Shown one piece after another: positions 21,889-33,411 of a DNA stretch of 64,000 bases. The notes under the pieces were generated by a model that saw only the letters and a program-made list of their open reading frames with translations, searched no databases and was not told the DNA's origin. Origin of the DNA: Geosiphon pyriformis (Eukaryota > Glomeromycota > Glomeromycetes > Archaeosporales > Geosiphonaceae); assembly GCA_016748015.1 (NCBI GenBank), contig JAAOMT010000009.1, positions 204,459-268,458 of the forward strand, given 5' to 3'. A program made the position numbers and the translations under genes. Position 1 is the first letter of the stretch. Each line of letters begins with the position of its first letter.

Positions 21889-22545
21889 TTATCACATGTA
21901 TTAGCCATTGATGTCATATAAATTAGCCACTCTATTTTTAGTAAGTGATCATTGACCTGATCAATGACCTGACTATTGACCTAATTATTGACCTAGTCAT
22001 TGACTTGATCATTGACCACTTTTGATAGTTATATAAGCAATGAATCTCTTAACTGTAGAAAAGCATGAAGAAATCAAAGAAATTAAATAAATAAAATAAC
22101 AACTTTCATCTTAATCTCTCTTATCGCTAATTTTTCTTTCCCTACTTTCAAGTATCTGAATATCTTAAAGATAAAAGATTGCTTGTTGGTTATTCCTTCC
22201 TCTTTTTCTGAAATGTGTAATTGCAATATTTGAAGATTATTGAATAAAATGTAACTGAAAAGCACATCTGATACTTGATATTGAATTCTAAGAGCATTGA
22301 TGTGAAGCATAAAATTATACCAAGTATGATTATTTGTTGACAGTACAGACTATTTCTCTACCTTCAGATTCTCCAGTTACTTTGAAAAGCATAGCAACTG
22401 AGATATTTTATGAAACTGATCTCACACATTAAATCCATACTCATTCAATTCACTCTTTGAAGTTGAATTCTCTTTGATTATTTTTATTACTCTACAATCT
22501 TGTTCTTTCTTGCTATCTATTAGCTTATTACTCCAACCCATAACA
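21858..22545 (+). repeat. Element E 3' LTR (688 bp)
   Basis: Aligns with 14782-15529. Starts TATTATGGTTAAAAC, where the 5' copy has TGTTATAGTTGAAAC, and ends CCCATAACA. Contains six 12-bp repeats (21947-22018) and a TATATAAG box at 22030-22037. Followed by the ATAT target duplication. Confidence 0.9.
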
Positions 22546-23390
22546 ATATCATGCTTTTTGATCTTATTAAGGAACAGGAACTTAAATGGTTCAGCAATAA
22601 TAATAAAAGTATTATGCCCAAACATGTACATGATACTAATGCAAGATTTGATCTAAAATATCCAGGAAAAGAAGCCATAAAATTAGAACCACAGTCATGC
22701 ACATGCATTGATCTGAAAGTAGCACTAGAAATTTTAGCAACAACAATAGTTCAACTAGCATCCAGAAATAGTTTAGTGAAAAAAGAAATCAATATCAGAA
22801 GAGAAATAATTGATACAGGATATATAGAAAATATTATTGCAATGCTACAAAATAACTCAGAGAAGGCCTATATTATAGAGCCAAATAAAAAGATAGTACA
22901 GGCAATATTTCTGCCTTTGGTTAAAATAGCTTAATTAGTATCAGTGGAAAACAAGAAAAAATTAGAGATTACAGCTAAAGGAATTAGTGAATTCAGATCC
23001 ACAGGTATAATAAATGTATCAGTCAATATAACAAAGAAAAAAATTATTGACAAAGAAAAAATTATCTCTACTTGTCAATCAATTTCCATTCTGCTATATA
23101 ACTAGTACATATTAGCCATAGAAAAAAAAGTAAAAGATCAAGCTCAAATTTTTGAAGTAGAAACTACCATGTATGAATCAGAAAAGATTGGACTTACTAA
23201 TCTTTACATACCAGCCAAAAGCCCAAAACATATCAAAATTTTTATCTACAACACAACAAGAAATGTTCTTAAAATACCAAAAGGAGCTATCATAAGATAT
23301 TTAAGCATGAAATTGAGAAACAACCACCAAATCTCATTCTAGACTTTCCACAACTATGTGAATATGTAGACATCATATTACAAACAATAT
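22546..23390 (+). pseudogene. Element B dUTPase domain (continues after E)
   Basis: Open from 22551 to TAA 22932, then continuing. Motifs: NARFDLKYPG (motif 1, Asp kept), ASRNSLVKK (motif 2), REIIDTGYIENI (motif 3, catalytic Asp and Tyr kept, preceding Gly lost), NKKIVQAIFLPL (motif 4), SEFRSTG (motif 5). The C-terminal extension (FEVETT...IPAKSPKHIKI, PKGAIIRYLS) matches that of A. Element E cut B's coding region about 20 bp upstream of the segment QELKWFSNN. Confidence 0.82.
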
Positions 23391-24837
23391 ATAAATAAAA
23401 AGAATATTATCTGCTCCAACCAAAACAATTGGAACAGATGAATTTAAAAAATCTAGACCCACTACAATATATGCAGCTTAAAATATTACTCAACAACTTT
23501 AACAACATCTTTGTCAGCAAAAACAAATTTGGCAGAACTGACTTAATTTAACATTAGATCAAGATTGAAGATGCGATGCCAATTAAATAGAAAGCATATT
23601 AAGTACTATCAACAAGCCATAAAATCATCCAACAAGAGATTAATCAGATGTTAGACAATGGATTAATTTAACTATCAATGAGTCCATGGTTATTACCAGT
23701 AGTACTAGTCCATAAGAAAAATAGAAAAATCCACTTTTGTGTAAATTACCAAAAACTTAATGAAGTAATAAAAGGGGATAGCTATCCAACTCCAAAAATC
23801 CAAGAACTTTTTGATGCTTTTGGAGGAAAGAAATGGTTCTCAACTTTAGACTTAGACAGTGGTTACTGGCAAATAGCCATAAAACCAGAAAATAAGGAAA
23901 AAACAGCTTTTACAACTTGAAAAAGAAATTTCGAATTTGAAGTTATGCCTTTTGGCTTAATAAATACACCAGTCATATTTTAATGGCTCATAAAAATTGT
24001 CTTTACTGGACTACTGTAAAAATTAGTAGTTGTTTACTTAGATAACACCAATGTGTTCTTTAAGACATTTAATAATCATTTATACTATCTTCAACAAGTA
24101 TTCAAAAGACTAAAACGAACTGGATTAAAGTTAAATGCCACCAAATGCTTCTTTAGCAAAACAAAATTAAAATTCTTGGGACATGTTGTGAGCAAAGATG
24201 GAATCAAGACAGATCCAGACAAAACTAAGATAGTTAAAAACTTTCTAGTACTTATCAACTTGACCAAATTATAAGCATTCTTGAGATTTGTGGATTACTA
24301 CTGCCACTTTATTAAAGACTTTTTCAAACTGGCTCAGCCATTATACTAGCTTCAAACAAAAAACACCAAATATGAATAGACAAAAAACCAGCAAGAAGTT
24401 TTTAATACATTAAAAAGAAAGCTTATTCAAGCTCTAATATTGATTTATTCAGACTATAGCAAGCCATTCATAATTACAACCAATGCATCAGGTCAAGCAT
24501 TGGGAGCTGTACTATCTCAGAAAAAACCAGATAGAAGAAAACACCTAGTAGCATATGCTAGTTACAGTTTAAGTCCAGCTGAAAAAAACTATGGAATTCC
24601 AGTGCTAAAACACTTAGCAATCTATTGGGCAGTCATAAAATAGAAGGAATACTTAAGCCAGAAATTTAACATATACACTGATCATAAAGAATTGACTTTA
24701 ATTCAAAAGCAAAAATTTGAAGATGATTGCCATACTAGATAGAAAATAAAACTTTCATTATTTAATTATATAGTATATTACAAAAAAGGAAAAGAAAACA
24801 GAAATGCTAATGGTTTGTTACAAATAAAACAAGTCTA
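23391..24837 (+). pseudogene. Element B reverse transcriptase and RNase H
   Basis: Follows dUTPase directly, with no solo LTR as in A. RT pieces: HFCVNYQKLNEV, FSTLDLDSGYWQI, VMPFGLINTPVIF and VVYLDNTNVF, where YLDD reads YLDN. RNase H: IITTNASGQALGAVLSQK (first Asp to Asn), then VLKHLA and YTDHKELT. The longest pieces are 23678-23920, 24053-24274 and 24440-24643. Stops replace expected Gln and Trp codons. Confidence 0.8.
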
Positions 24838-24989
24838 AAACTATTCCAACCCAAAAATATAACAAAAGATAAATACACAAAAATATTAATAACTCCAACA
24901 CTATATTAATACCCAGCAGTTTAAGGAAAAATTATCTCTAAAAAAACAAAGCCATATCAAACAACAATCCAAATATTTTATTACTTACC

Positions 24990-26210
24990 AAGATATACTT
25001 TATTAGAAAAACAAAAAGAATCCAGATCAACCAACCAGAGTAATTACAGAACCAAAAAAAGAAACAATATTATTTAACATGTACTCTAATCTAACAACAG
25101 GATATTTTCACAAAGAAGCAACCATGAAAAAAACCAGAAAAAGATACTATTGGCTATTTATATATTCAGATATTATCTAATATGTTCAAGATTATGATAT
25201 TTGTCAAAAAAAAGAAGAAACAAAATCCAGTGAGCCATTAAAACCAATTAAAATAGGACAACCATTTGATCATATTAGAATTGACTTAATTGGATCATTA
25301 ACAATAACCAGTAAAAGAAACAGATATATTGCAGTAGTTATGAATTATCTTACTAAGTGGCCAAAAGTAAAAGCCATTCAAAAAGCAGATGCAGAATTCA
25401 TTGCCAAATTCATTTATCAAGATTTGATTTGTCAACACAGATGTCCAAAAAAATTACTATTTAACCAAGAAACTCACTTTGTAAACAGAACATTAGCAAA
25501 ATTAAGTCAAAGATTTAGAATAAAAAAACCATTATTATTATTATATCATCCATAAACCAATGGCTTAGTCGAAAAATTCAATAGAATATTGTGTAAAGCA
25601 ATTGCCAAAATCAGCCAAAAAAATCAAAATGAATAGAATTTGTTTATACCATCAGTATTATTTGTTTATCAAACAATGAAGCAAAATACTACACAAGCAA
25701 CACTATTTAAATTAGTATATTATAGAACAGCAACATTACCAGTGAAGATAAAAGTTAGTATATATTCAACTAAACCAATAACAGAAGACAATTTTCAAGA
25801 AACATTGTTGAAAAGAACATATGACTTAATAGAAACATTAGAAAACAAATGACAAAGAACAGCTGATAATATTCAAAAGTCACAAAAAAAACAAAAAAAA
25901 AGACATAATAACCAAATATTAAATAAACCAGTTGAATTTAAGATTGGAAACAAAGTACTTTTACATTATATCAAAGTGAAAAAACAATAGAGTGAAAAAT
26001 TTGATCTCAAATGGGATGAACCATTTCACATAGAAGAAATTCTAAAAAATAAAGCTTATAAATTAAAATAGAACAACAAAATCTTAGTCAAAACAGCACA
26101 TGGTAATCGACTGAAATCATATTACTATATAGTATTATTATCCACTAATAATATTTCACAACTGGAAGTACAACAAATACTAGTCCAATCAGATAAAATT
26201 TCATGAAATC
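24990..26210 (+). pseudogene. Element B integrase
   Basis: Finger remnant at about 25080-25230 (FHKEATMKKTRKRYYW, later YDICQK with the first Cys changed). Core: HIRIDLIG, then LFNQETHFVN (second Asp to Asn), then NGLVEKFNR. C-terminal part FKIGNKVLL ... EPFHIEEIL. Pieces 25340-25555 and 25640-25852 are open. Homologous throughout to A 5290-6470. Confidence 0.78.
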
Positions 26211-26299
26211 TGGAACCAATTATAATCATTGAACCAAACATGTCAAATTAAACAACTAAAAGAATATATAAAGACATAGTATATGCAACAAAAACAAAT

Positions 26300-26932
26300 A
26301 GAAATACCAGATCATATTCACACTTTAGCTCAACAATTGTTTTAGACCTTAAGTCAACAGCAATTAAACATGAAAATTGTCATCAATCACCAAACAATCT
26401 GTTATCAAAACACCAAACAAAAAAGAAAAAGTACATCATACCAACAACCACAAAAACAATCAAGAAACTAGTCAGATAAAATAGTAGAGAAAGTAAAAAA
26501 CACTTTTGAAAAAATACCCATTATGGTTTCAACAGAAGAATTTTCAAAAAAAATTAGAAACAATGAACAAAACAACTTCCAATACCATACTGCTACTATT
26601 AGTTGGAACAAAAGTTGAACATTCAGAAATTATATCTTAATAAAGCCAAAAAAATATTCAATCAAGAAATAATATAGAATATTGAAAATATTATTGAAAA
26701 AAAGACAAATCCAACACTGCATATTAGAACAATCTATTGACTACACATGATATTTCAAAATTATCCAGAAATATTGTTACACCTCAACATAGAAACAATT
26801 ACTATTAACCAATGAGAAAAAATAAACAATGTGCAAATCAAAGATATAAAAAACAAAGTTGAACAAACAGTATTGGAAAAAAAAGTATTAGACTTAATTC
26901 AAAGTGAAGATTTTAACAGAGCTCAATATTAA
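26300..26932 (+). pseudogene. Element B ORF3
   Basis: Homologous to A 6570-7204. An EIPDHIHTLAQQLF start, a KIVEKVKNTFEKI core and an end matching QSEDFNRAQY then stop are recognisable, with stops and shifts between. It lies between integrase and the 3' LTR. No known domain. Confidence 0.55.
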
Positions 26933-26945
26933 AAAAAGAAAATAA

Positions 26946-27881
26946 TATTACTTATAAAGAAAACATATAAAAAAAAATAGTAGGAAAACAGATAAACCAA
27001 TAGGAAAGTAGTAGTTAACACATAAATACATTGTTTAGCAATGTAGAGCAATGTCAAAAATTACAGCACATTGCTTAGTAATGTGAAGCAATATTAGAAA
27101 ATTAGGACATATTGCTCAAGAAATTATAGCACATTGCTCAGGAATGTGAGTGATCTTATAGAACCTAAATTATGTATATATAGCAAGAGCATTAGAAGCA
27201 AAAAAGACAGAATTAGTACCAAGACTTTTTAGTTTTGGACTTTCCTTCCTATCTATTTACTAATTACTTTATAAATAGTTTATATCTACTGAAGTAAAAT
27301 CATCAAATATTAATAAAATACTTATCTACATCCAATTCATGTTGCTATTACTTGATTGAGAAATCTTTATTAAAAACTCTGACTATCAACATTTCATGTT
27401 AATAGCTGCCAATACTTAATCATGCTGAAACAATAGCTCTTGATTATGGCTATTGATAGGATACTAACTTTAATTGTCTTGGTTTATTTCTTTTTATTCT
27501 TTTTATTTTCTTTTTTTATTTTCTTTTTTTTTTTATTGTTGTATACTAATTGATTAAAGATTAAGCACTGAGTTATTAACATCAAAGATTGTCTGGTAAA
27601 AGATTTTTGCAAGTGGATAAAACACATAAGAAATATAGATTGCTTACTAGAAAATTGCCAGCCACCAAGCCAAGAAAAGAATTAACAGAATTGTGATTCC
27701 AGGAGACTATTGAAACAACTATTAAATCTCTGTTAATATATAAAGAATGCAACCAAAACCTTCAAATTATGAAAACCTTCAGATAACAAAACCTTCAGAT
27801 ATTACCAACATAATTCATTAATTAAGCACCAAGTTACAGATTTGTTACTTGATTTGAGATTCCAAATAATCACTTATAATA
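26946..27881 (+). repeat. Element B 3' LTR (936 bp)
   Basis: Begins TATTACTTATAAAG and ends CACTTATAATA; pairs with 10094-11009. Contains the palindromic U3 repeats near 27026-27150, a TATATATAG-like box near 27173 and T-rich U5. Differences from the 5' LTR are mostly transitions. Confidence 0.82.
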
Positions 27882-28700
27882 CTAAAAACCAACCAGCTTT
27901 ATAGCTTAAATATTTTGATAATAATGGCCAAGGAATCAAACCTAAAAAAGCTCATGAAATTGATGTAAGATATGATCTACAATATTTTGGCAAAGATATT
28001 TTGGTTGAAGAACCAAAATCTTTAACAAAAATCAACTTAAAAATTGCCCTTGAAATTTCACCAGAAGTAATAATTTAAATTGTTTCTTAATTATCTTTGG
28101 CCAGCAAAGAAATTAATGTCAAAAAAGAAATTATAAATACAAGATACATAGATAATATTACTATTATATTACTATTATATTACAAAATAAAACTAATAAA
28201 CTATTTAAAATTGAGCATACTAAAAAAATTTTTCAAGCTATTTATTTACTCTTAATTAATATTTTAGATCTATAGGCAATGAACAATTGAGAACAGTTAA
28301 GAAAAAATAACAGAAAAACCCAAGGTTTTGGTTTAACTAGATGATTTACAGTTTCAGTTAATATATCCTTTAATGCACAAAATAAATTTTATCAGATTCT
28401 TCAACTTTTTTAATCAATTATTATTTTATTTTTTGGAAAACATCATAAAATCTACATTTGTTTTAAGTTTATTACCACTCTACAAATTTTTGAATCCAAT
28501 AAACAAATCTGTTTAAAGCATAAAATCACAATTATAAATGTTTATATTCTAAAAAGAATAAAAAAATTTTAAGTTATTTTCTATAATCTCAACAACTATT
28601 TTATTGTTTTATTAAACAAATTAAAAATTAGAATTATACATAACAATATCTTTTAAGATAAAATCTCTTAGATTGTTTCTAACTTTATTGAAATTATGAA
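27882..28700 (+). pseudogene. Element C dUTPase domain (strongly decayed)
   Basis: Begins just before LKYFDNNGQGI, equivalent to LKWFSNNGKGI of A. Then VRYDLQYFG (motif 1 with Asp), LSLASKEINVKKEI (around motifs 2 and 3) and INTRYIDNI (motif 3, Asp to Asn). The rest can be followed only in pieces. Confidence 0.65.
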
Positions 28701-28739
28701 ACATATCCTATTCTCAAACCCAAACATCATTTCTACTGA

Positions 28740-30180
28740 AAACTATTACATTCTAGAAGAAAAACTTTCTTAAATCAACATAAGTTTCTTAGAACTCTAA
28801 CAACAAAGACAATTAAAACAGTTAATTCTTAAATACATTGATATATTTGCCAAAAATAATAATGATCTTAAAAAAACTGATATTTTATAGCATTAGATCC
28901 ATATAGAAAATGCTTTACTAAAACATTAACAAGCTTACTGAGTTTTATCTGCTAGCCACCAATTTATCAAAGAAGAGGTACAGCAAATGCTCAATAATAG
29001 TCTTATTTGACTATCAAGAAATTTTTGGGTCTTACCAGTAGTTTTTGTTAAAAAAAAATTAACAAAATCAGATTTTGTATAGACTATTGACAACTGAATA
29101 GTGTCACAATTAGAAATGCTTATTCACTATCTAAAATTGACAACATGCTAGATGCTCTGAGAAAAGCCAAGTTTTTTTTAACTTAAAAAGTAGATACTAA
29201 CAAGTCGAAATGGATTCCAAAAACTTTTACAAAACAACATTTACCACCCAAGAAAAAAACTACAAATTTAATATAATGCTGTTTAAACTTTGCAATACAC
29301 CAGCAATATTCCAATAACTCATGAATGTTGTTTATAAAAGACTTTTATAGTAATCAATAGTTGTCTATCTTGATAATACTAATGTGTATTTCCCAAGTTT
29401 TAAAGCTCATTTAATTTATCTGTGAGAAGTTTTTCAATGATTATGAAAAGCAAAATTAAAGTTAAACATTGAAAAATGTCACTTTGAAAAAACAAGTTTA
29501 ATTTTTCTTGAACACATTATTAGCAAAGATAAAGTTCAATCCAATCTAAAAACAATTAATGTTATTAAAAATTTCAAAATTTTCCAAAATACAACAAAAC
29601 TAAAAGAATTTGTAAGATTAGCCTCTTATTACCAGAAATTTATTAAAGAATTTTCTGAAATTACCAAATTATTCAACCACTTAACCAACAAGAATATAAA
29701 ATATTAATGGACACAAGCTCAACAAAAACCATTTAACACTCTTAAAAAAAAACTTACCACAGTTCTAATTTTTGCATATCTAAATTTCAGCAAAAAGTTT
29801 CAGCTAGCCATTGATACTTTACACATAGCTTTTGGTACTATCTTATTACAATTAGATAATAATGACAATAAAAAAGTAATTGTTTATGCTAGTAGAACTC
29901 TCAAACCAACTAAACTCAAATATGAATCTATTGAATTAAAACCAGCAGCTGTTATTTAGACTCTTAAACACTTTTAACAATATCTTAAAAATAGAAAAAA
30001 ATTTGATATTATTACTGACAATATTGGCCTCAAATGGTTTAATAAAAAAACTCTAAACTTAGTGCCAAACAATTTCAATGGTCTGATTTTTTAGCAGACT
30101 ACAAATATATTGTATATTACAAACCAGACAAATTACATACAAATATAGATAGTCTTTTCAGAATAAGACAAGATTAGAAT
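28740..30180 (+). pseudogene. Element C reverse transcriptase and RNase H (strongly decayed)
   Basis: Traceable segments: SASHQFIKEEVQQMLNNSLI (about 28950-29010), VLPVVFVKKK, VVYLDNTNVY (YLDD to YLDN), then ASYYQKFIKEFS-like sequence and an RNase H piece with IDTLHIAFGTILL and YASRTL. Stops every few dozen codons. Order and similarity to A and B support the call. Confidence 0.65.
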
Positions 30181-30399
30181 TTACACTAACAAACCACTAA
30201 CTCAATACCAACCAACAAGAAAACAATGAATTCTAAAACCTATAACAATATCAAAAACTATTTGGAGATCCTTATTATATTAGAAAACTGGTTTTCAGCT
30301 GAAAAACACTGATTACAATACCAATTTAAACAATATTTTATTTACTACAACAGAATTTACTATTAAAATTACAGAAATTTATTTAATTTATTCAGATTA

Positions 30400-31500
30400 G
30401 TCCAATAAAACAAAAAAAAACAATTTTATATAACATGTATATAGATTTTTTATTAGAACATTTAGGAAAAAACAGCACAATACAAAGAACATTAAAACAT
30501 TATTTCTGGGCCTCACATGTACCAAAACATCTGACAGTATATAGAATTATGTAATAATTGTTAAAGAAAAGAAAGAACTCATCTTACTAAACCTTTAAAT
30601 CCAATCAAAGTTAAACAACTTTTTAACAGAATGAGAATCAATTTAGTTAGATCACTACCTATCACCATTCAAGAAAACCATTATATTGCAGTTGTTATAG
30701 ACTATCTTACCAAATGATCCAAAACTAGAGCTATTTAAAGAGTTTATGCAAAATCAGTAGCAAATTTTATCTATAAAGACATTATTTGTAAACATAAATG
30801 TCTAATTAAACTTTTATCTGATCAGAAAACACATTTTGTGAACAACTTGATACAAAAAATTTGTGAATAATTCAATATTAAACGACCTCTATTTTCACTA
30901 TATTATTTACAAACAAACAGATTAGTAGAATGTTTTAACAGAACATTATGTGAATTATTAGCCAAAGTCTTAACTAATTTTGAGCAAGAATAAGATATCT
31001 TTATTCTATTAATGTTACTAATATACAAAACACTAAAACAAGATACAACAAAGTACACACTATTTGATTTGACTTATAAAAGAACAGCAACATTACCAAT
31101 TAATTTTACAATGAAAACATACTTAGTACAACCAATTACTAAAAAAAACTTTCAAAAGACACTTTAATAAAGAGCTTACACTCTTTTTAGCACTTTGAAA
31201 AAAAAATAACAAATAGTAACAACTTATATTGAACACTTTCAAGCTCAACAAAAAAACAGCATGGCAACAAATTGCCATGCTGTTACCAATGAATTTAAAA
31301 TTGAAAACAAAGTTTTTTTACATAAAACTAAGACTAAAAAACAATGGAGTGGAAAATTTGAACATAAATAAAATAGATTATTTTATATTTACGAAATTCT
31401 AGACAATAGATCATATAAGTTAAAACTTGATGACAACATTTTAGCAAAAGTTGTACATAAAAATTGATTGAAACATTATTATTCCAAAAACAATCTTAAA
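30400..31500 (+). pseudogene. Element C integrase (strongly decayed)
   Basis: Segments equivalent to A integrase are visible: INLVRSLPITI, AVVIDYLTK, KLLSDQKTHFVN, TNRLVECFNRTLCE and FKIENKVFL. The second Asp and the Glu of the triad remain; the first Asp reads Asn. About 1.1 kb, collinear with A and B. Confidence 0.65.
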
Positions 31501-31759
31501 CTATTGATTTCACAAATTGGTACATATTTCTTTTTAAATAATTCCAAAGATATTCTTTAAAATTTAGAACCAATAATTATAATAAAACAACCAAACCTAA
31601 ACATTTAATTTAATATAGACATAATAATACACAAATAAAATAAAAATAAAAATAGTAAAGAAAAACCCAAAACCAAAAATATTTTTTATTTTTCAAATTT
31701 TTTCAAATTTTATTTTTAGTTTATTAACTTTCATTATAATTTTTCTCTAAAACATTTAA

Positions 31760-32408
31760 CAAATGTTTCAAAAATTAATGATAGGTTTGAAAACACTTTT
31801 TGACTTATTTATAATAATTAATAAAAGTCAAATTAATTATACTCAAAAAAAGATTATAACACTAGTAGTAAATAATTCTCAAAATTATTATCTTTATAGA
31901 AAAAACACAAAAAGTTATTTAAAATTTAATTACCAAAATTTTTGAAGCAAGCTTTAAAAGAAAACTTTTTATTTACTTTTATAAACATTTTACTGAATGT
32001 TATAATATAACAAAAACTTCAAATGTGTTTTGACAAAAGCAATGAATATACTTTTATCTATCAATATTTTCAAATTAAAAAAACACTATACCAATGAAAA
32101 CTAGAACTTAAAACAATCAATCTTACTTTAAAAACTATACAAAAACAATTATACAACAAATTCAAGACAATAACTGAACTAACAAATACTTATTACAGAC
32201 TTAAAACAACTTTTAAACTTTACAACTTATTCAATACTTGTAAAAATATTCTACAAAACTCAATACTTTAACCAATAAAGATTTAATACATTGGCAAGTT
32301 CACAAAACTGAAATTTCAACAATTTTTAAACCAAATTACTTCAATAATCTTGGACCACTATCTTAAAATCACAGATAGTATTTAAATTTTAACAAAGCTC
32401 AATCTTAA
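31760..32408 (+). pseudogene. Element C ORF3 remnant
   Basis: Between integrase and the 3' LTR lies a stretch of about 210 codons, with a 60-residue open piece (31763-31945, rich in Lys, Asn and Ile) followed by frames with stops. Its last codons resemble the FDGAQY end of ORF3 in A. Similarity is weak; position and length support the assignment. Confidence 0.4.
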
Positions 32409-32419
32409 AAAAAAGATTA

Positions 32420-33411
32420 TGTTATCAGTAAAATTTTAATTATTAATTAACATAAAATTATTTTTATAATTTTTATTATTAATTAGCATATAATAATAAT
32501 ATTTTAAGATCACTTATTAAATTAATCAAATTATTAAATATTATTATCCAATTAATAATCTAATTTGTATAATATACAATTATAATAATCAGATCATGTA
32601 ATACTCTAAACTCTGTAATATTTAAGAATTTGCCAAAATTTGTAAAAATTTGCAAAATATCTTAATAGTTTACTGAAATTCTTTATAGTTTATAAAAACA
32701 ACTTGTAGTTTATCAAAATATATCTTTAATTTGTTAAAATTATAGCAAAAAAAAAAGTGCAAGTTCATAGACTAGTATTACAACAAATTGTATAAAAGAA
32801 GAGCTTTTTTCTTTGAAAAAATGTATCTCATTCTAAAATCATCTTATTTAAAATTATCTTACTTTTGATATATTATTATTATTATTATTCAAATAAAAAC
32901 ATACTTTAAAAACCAATTTTTTAAATATTTATACTTGAAATTTTCTGAGACACAACTAATATTTTGAAATTAATTAGCTATCAATTTTAATAAACTGTTA
33001 ATAATTTTAGGCCTAGACCAAAAACAATTTTTTTAATGAAATTCTATTTCTTTTACATTTTTTTTATTTTTTTTTACTTTTTTTATTATAAATATTAGAG
33101 TAGTTTATAGATAAAATCTCTGTAAAAAAGTTGACTTTTATAGCAAAATAATTATACATTTTAGTGAGCTTTTAAACAAGCAATTTTTAAAAAAAAGTTG
33201 ACTTTTATTACAAAATAACTACATATAGTAACTGACACAAAATTGGTTATTCTACCTATAAATCCAAGAGTTCAAATTATAAAAAATAATTTGAAAATAA
33301 ATTCAGTTATCAGAGGTTCAACAACTTCTAGAAATGTAAATTTACAGCAAACAAACACCAACAACATTTAAAAAAAAAGACCAAAAACCTCTAATAATAC
33401 CAAATATAACA
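32420..33411 (+). repeat. Element C 3' LTR (about 992 bp, decayed)
   Basis: After a purine tract (AAAAAAAAGA) the sequence starts TGTTATCAG and ends AAATATAACA, matching TGTTAT/ATAACA ends. The flank from 33412 belongs to a LINE copy. The other LTR is outside the window, so the boundaries rest on the ends and on the position after ORF3. Confidence 0.5.

Larger units (their letters stand above)
14782..22545 (+). mobile_element. Element E: full-length Ty3-like LTR retrotransposon nested in B
   Basis: LTRs 14782-15529 and 21858-22545 flank gag, protease, linker, RT, RNase H, integrase and ORF3 (7.76 kb). A 4-bp duplication ATAT (14778-14781 and 22546-22549) brackets it; removing E plus one ATAT restores the alignment of B with A at equal length. 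LTRs differ by a few percent by eye plus a 60-bp repeat-number difference. Copy is dead: protease Asp to Asn, RT YLDD to YLND, stops and frameshifts. Unlike A to C it has no dUTPase. Confidence 0.9.
10094..27881 (+). mobile_element. Element B: complete dUTPase-type LTR retrotransposon, interrupted by element E
   Basis: 5' LTR 10094-11009 and 3' LTR 26946-27881 flank gag, protease, Cys-rich linker, (element E), dUTPase, RT, RNase H, integrase and ORF3. Without E it is about 10 kb. The two LTRs differ visibly, mostly by transitions (roughly one base in seven to eight in the stretch I compared by eye), much more than the LTRs of E. This fits E being the younger insertion. No convincing target duplication is seen (ATCAA before, CTAAA after). 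Confidence 0.82.
8085..33411 (+). mobile_element. Element C: old dUTPase-type LTR retrotransposon, interrupted by A and B
   Basis: C is present as 8085-10093 (gag C-terminus, protease, Cys-rich linker) and 27882-33411 (dUTPase, RT, RNase H, integrase, ORF3, 3' LTR). The join across element B restores a collinear protein: C's linker ends at 10093, and 27882 starts just before a sequence equivalent to the segment preceding dUTPase in A. It is the most decayed of the stack, with stops every few tens of codons. Its beginning lies left of A, outside the window. Confidence 0.75.
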
